Below, one piece after another: positions 6,280 through 6,475 of a DNA stretch of 6,475 nucleotides. The translations under genes were made by a program, and so were the position numbers. The notes beneath the pieces are model-generated. The model saw only the letters and a program-made list of their open reading frames with translations, was not told the origin of the DNA and searched no databases. The stretch is from JBAXAM01 sp964565935 (lineage in GTDB: Bacteria > Pseudomonadota > Gammaproteobacteria > UBA9339): NCBI GenBank assembly GCA_964565935.1, contig CAZMGW010000062.1:1-6475 (forward strand). The letters run 5' to 3'. The stretch's first letter is position 1. Each line of letters begins with the position of its first letter.

Positions 6280-6475
6280 AGGATTGGTTCTGATAATGTA
6301 GTGGCAAAAGAGGTAATGGGGCTGCTTCTGGAGGCGGAGAAAAATACGCCCTAGCCTCAGGTTTAGAAAATAAATACAAACCCCGCAAAAATCCCGGTAA
6401 TGAGTTGTGGCAGGAAAGCGTTTATTCTTTTGTGGCTATGACTCTTGCCATTGTCCACAGCCGCGCGAGCCTCGG
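6280..6475 (+). pseudogene. possible frameshifted gene fragment or dispersed repeat running off the window
   Basis: I do not recognise this. On the + strand a frame opening after the TAG at 6277-6279 reads RIGSDNVVAKEVMGLLLEAEK up to a run of five A (6340-6344) and then hits TAG at 6352. A second frame is open from 6297 to the window end (59 codons) and after the A run reads YALASGLENKYKPRKNP and then ELWQESVYSFVAMTLAIVH. Adding one A to the run joins the two into a protein-like sequence of about 65 residues with no stop. No ribosome site or convincing start is visible, and the TAG at 6277 would be a second lesion if the gene began further left. On the - strand a 36-codon frame (6473-6363) is also open, so the coding claim is weak. 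This is where efp might have been expected, but nothing resembles an EF-P start. Confidence 0.3.

Noticed and set aside
6316..6354. A 12-codon + strand mini-gene starting at ATG 6316 behind AAAGAGG.
   Set aside because: The spacing of AGAGG to the ATG is too short, and the frame is better read as part of the longer interrupted frame.
6328..6360. CTGGAGGC and GCCTCAG form a bulged stem around GGCG/CGCC, which could suggest a small RNA or recombination site.
   Set aside because: Short, bulged, without a T tract or promoter, and lying in a possible broken reading frame; not enough to call a structure.

Overview
This 6.5 kb window is ordinary, compactly packed bacterial chromosome. It holds four intact genes in two converging blocks, with about 200 bp of poorly explained DNA at each end. 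The gene set (a TyrP-type aromatic amino acid permease of the HAAAP family, a type-2 tyrosyl-tRNA synthetase, and EpmB, the EF-P-modifying lysine aminomutase) and the moderately AT-rich composition suggest a gammaproteobacterium. The style is reminiscent of the Legionella/Coxiella group, but that placement is an impression and was not tested.

Left block (+ strand). Positions 1-185 hold a possible terminator for an unseen upstream gene, a 16-bp near-palindrome and a good sigma70-type promoter. These lead into tyrP (186-1427) and tyrS (1438-2637). Only 10 nt separate the two genes, and the tyrS ribosome binding site overlaps the tyrP stop codon, so tyrosine import and tyrosine charging onto tRNA are probably made together from one transcript.

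Right block (- strand). epmB (about 6239 to 5280) reads leftward into a large P-type cation-pumping ATPase (5287-2642). The two genes overlap by 8 nt, and the ATPase ribosome binding site lies inside the last codons of epmB, so they are very likely one translationally coupled unit. No biochemical link between EF-P modification and this pump is known to me. The ATPase has a complete catalytic core but lacks several of the acidic and polar membrane residues that bind calcium in SERCA, so its ion is uncertain. The two blocks meet tail to tail with only 4 nt between stop codons.

Right edge. 6280-6475 does not contain efp, which is often the divergent neighbour of epmB. On the + strand it shows what looks like a broken or frameshifted reading frame running off the window. 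It could be a gene remnant or part of a dispersed repeat. No RNA genes, CRISPR arrays or insertion sequences were recognised, and I see no clear undescribed system.
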